NCBI GenBank assembly: GCA_016650135.1
Contig: JAENWH010000102.1
Span: forward strand, 1 to 6,851
Length of the DNA stretch: 6,851 bases
Source: Peptostreptococcaceae bacterium
GTDB taxonomy: Bacteria > Bacillota_A > Clostridia > Peptostreptococcales > Anaerovoracaceae
Reading direction: 5' to 3'
Shown: positions 6,514 through 6,851 of the stretch, in pieces
How the letters are laid out: each line of letters opens with the position of its first letter
Position numbering within the stretch: position 1 is the first letter of the stretch
Position numbers and translations under genes: made by a program
The notes under the pieces: model-generated
Told to the model about the DNA's origin: nothing
The model's database searches: none
What the model saw: the letters and a program-made list of their open reading frames with translations, nothing else

Positions 6514-6541
6514 ATAATAACATATTCTTTGTCTTAGTCTA
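6514..6541 (-). promoter_or_regulatory. Candidate sda promoter (weak)
   Basis: On the minus strand, TAGACT (6536-6541) and TATTAT (6514-6519) are separated by 16 nt in an AT-rich stretch about 110 bp before sdaAB. The match is only moderate. An alternative is AAGACA followed 17 nt later by TTAAAA. No riboswitch or strong operator is visible in the 6409-6554 leader. Confidence 0.3.
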
Positions 6542-6554
6542 AATAACAAAATAG

Positions 6555-6595
6555 GGGTTGCTGAACAAAAGCGGTTATGCGCTGATCAGCAACCC
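6555..6595 (-). terminator. IS-end hairpin, probable transposase terminator and terminal repeat
   Basis: GGGTTGCTGA (6555-6564) pairs exactly with TCAGCAACCC (6586-6595) across a 21-nt loop that contains the transposase stop codon (TAA, 6575-6577). The outer copy GGGTTGCTGAACAAAA probably marks the IS terminus at about 6555. Such subterminal hairpins stop transcription at the end of many insertion sequences. The T-tract after it on the minus strand is broken (CTATTTTGTTATTT), so termination may be leaky. The opposite terminus is outside the window, so the inverted repeat cannot be confirmed here. Confidence 0.55.
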
Positions 6596-6851
6596 TTTTA
6601 TCATAATCCTGAACATGAAAATGATGTTTTTACATGTTTCTAAAATTGGCAGCAAAAAGACGCGCAGTCTTTTTTCCAGATTCATCACGATAAACGTTAG
6701 ATGAATGCTGGTTTCACTTGTTTCCTTCATTTTGGCATATATCCGGCCAAGGCCGTAAGTTCGTTTGCTTTTTCCAAACTTGCTTTCAACCGCGTTACGT
6801 TCACCTGCTTCCATCTTTTCCTGCAGGCACTGTGTTCTATACACTTGTTTG
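6575..6851 (-). CDS. Transposase, C-terminal fragment (IS5/IS1182-type), cut by window edge
   Basis: The open frame continues to the window edge without a stop, so the apparent GTG start at 6844 is probably internal. About 91 residues are visible. The stretch ERNAVESKFGKSKRTYGLGRI fits the last catalytic block of IS4/IS5-superfamily DDE transposases: the glutamate of NAVESKFG is the expected third catalytic acid, and the lysine and YGL follow at the usual spacing. Next comes the conserved SETSIHLTFIVMNLEKRLR tail, then a short hydrophobic end (RVFLLPILETCKNIIFMF). The visible part shows no frameshift or internal stop. Whether the whole transposase is intact cannot be judged. Confidence 0.85.
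   Translation of the reverse strand, partial: KQVYRTQCLQEKMEAGERNAVESKFGKSKRTYGLGRIYAKMKETSETSIHLTFIVMNLEKRLRVFLLPILETCKNIIFMFRIMIKGLLISA

Larger units (their letters stand above)
6555..6851 (-). mobile_element. Insertion sequence, 3' end only (IS5/IS1182-like)
   Basis: This stretch holds the C-terminal part of a DDE transposase and an end hairpin. The rest of the element runs off the right edge. The boundary near 6555 rests on the GGGTTGCTGA repeat and is not proven, because neither the other end nor a target-site duplication is visible. It is transcribed towards sdaAB, so leaky transcription could enter the serine dehydratase unit. Confidence 0.7.

Overview
The window looks like a chromosomal segment from a low-GC anaerobic Firmicute, probably in Clostridia or Tissierellia. 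The evidence is AT-rich DNA, strong AGGAGG ribosome-binding sites, a two-subunit iron-sulfur L-serine dehydratase, a tandem glycine riboswitch, and a glycine cleavage system. The species cannot be named from this sequence. Every supported gene lies on the minus strand, so transcription runs from high to low coordinates.

Right end (about 6555-6851): the 3' end of an IS5/IS1182-type insertion sequence, with the C-terminal part of a DDE transposase and a terminal hairpin. Next (5728-6402) come sdaAB and sdaAA, which overlap by ATGA and encode the two subunits of L-serine dehydratase (serine to pyruvate plus ammonia). This unit closes with a strong hairpin terminator at 4821-4863.

Middle (about 4450-4820): a regulatory region. 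It holds two 17-bp direct repeats, a perfect 20-bp palindrome touching the -35 box of a very good sigma-A promoter, a tandem glycine riboswitch, and an intrinsic terminator whose stem shares bases with P1 of the second aptamer. This arrangement predicts that glycine switches expression ON.

Left (1-4407): the riboswitch-controlled operon. In order of transcription it holds an undescribed 28-codon ORF, a DUF1015 protein, serC, gcvH, and a gene that fuses a complete GcvT (T-protein) to the start of serine hydroxymethyltransferase (SHMT). The fusion runs off the window at position 1. gcvP and lpd genes are not in the window and may lie further downstream.

Together the genes suggest a glycine/serine catabolic island. 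Glycine induces its own cleavage. The T-protein's methylene-THF can be passed to the fused SHMT, which would make serine from a second glycine. Serine can then go to pyruvate through SdaAB/SdaAA. A more speculative route is phosphorylation by the DUF1015 protein, which carries a ParB-like DGHHR motif resembling that of free-serine kinases, followed by SerC running in reverse towards 3-phosphohydroxypyruvate. That route is inference. The fusion, the riboswitch and the gene order are read directly from the sequence.
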